Shown here one piece after another: positions 20,622 to 20,695 of a DNA stretch of 20,695 bases. This DNA is from Cochliopodium minus. Taxonomy: Eukaryota > Discosea > Himatismenida > Cochliopodiidae. The DNA is taken from the NCBI GenBank assembly GCA_024220525.1, contig JAMYWO010000512.1:1-20695 (forward strand). The letters are read 5' to 3'. How positions within the stretch are numbered: the first letter of the stretch is position 1; every line of letters starts with the position of its first letter. The notes below the pieces were generated by a model, which was given only the letters and a program-made list of their open reading frames with translations, was not told the origin of the DNA and searched no databases. A program made the translations under genes and the position numbers.

Positions 20622-20695
20622 GGGATGTCCAAAAATATTACAACAGTTTAAAATTTGTTAGTAAAAACTTTAAATCAGCTGACAAAGTTGTAATA
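20622..20695. mobile_element. Second copy of the inverted-repeat mini-element, truncated by the window end
   Basis: It starts GGGATGTCCAAAA and aligns along its length with the element at 225-310 in the same orientation, sharing TTACAACAGTT, AAAATTTG and GACAAAGTTGTAA-like blocks (copy 1 has AACAAAGTTGTAA). By eye roughly three quarters of positions agree. The last bases, GTTGTAATA, are the reverse complement of TATTACAAC in its own left arm, so the right inverted repeat has begun and would finish just past the window. It lies 40 bp after the RCC1 stop codon. Confidence 0.75.

Noticed and set aside
1-20695. Matching sequences at both window ends, as if the molecule were circular or had terminal repeats
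   Set aside because: The two copies differ at many positions, the left one is bounded by a target duplication inside a gene, and the P450 gene clearly continues past the left edge. Dispersed element copies explain it better.

Overview
The window is AT-rich DNA from a eukaryotic microbe: A/T homopolymers, poly-A/T-rich introns, many short GT-AG introns starting mostly GTAA, and a nuclear-type tRNA-Asp. The gene set (CNNM transporter, tandem PH plus RhoGAP, U2A', tandem WRKY, UXT, RCC1 repeats, P450) together with Asn-rich, AAC/AAT-coded tracts fits a free-living amoeboid protist, with Amoebozoa a reasonable guess. No gene here fixes the lineage. I derived exon joins by hand from frame, GT/AG sites and family conservation.

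Layout, left to right. (1) 1-1439, minus strand: 5' half of a cytochrome P450 that runs off the left edge. One exon is interrupted by an 86-bp inverted-repeat mini-element flanked by a perfect 12-bp direct repeat. (2) 1940-5113, plus: a 12-exon CNNM/DUF21-CBS membrane protein with an Asn-rich tail. (3) 5236-10625, minus, convergent with it: an 11-exon, 819-residue protein with six tandem PH domains and a C-terminal RhoGAP domain that keeps its catalytic residues. (4) 10800-12226, plus, divergent from it: a sequon-rich type I membrane protein of unknown function. (5) 12420-12521, minus: a possible 33-residue membrane microprotein. (6) 12746-14217, plus: the U2 snRNP protein U2A'. (7) 15426-16976, plus: a double-WRKY DNA-binding protein whose second zinc site has shortened spacing. 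(8) 17617-18084, minus: a UXT/prefoldin-alpha-like protein. (9) 18292-18364, plus: tRNA-Asp(GTC). (10) 18567-20582, plus: an RCC1-repeat protein built almost one exon per repeat. (11) 20622-20695: a second, diverged copy of the mini-element, cut by the right edge.

The genes do not form one pathway. They are independent eukaryotic transcription units, closely packed (121-1208 bp apart) and on alternating strands. The most unusual signal is the mini-element family at both ends of the window: palindromic, about 86 bp, with a long 12-bp target duplication, and inserted in coding sequence right after a splice acceptor.
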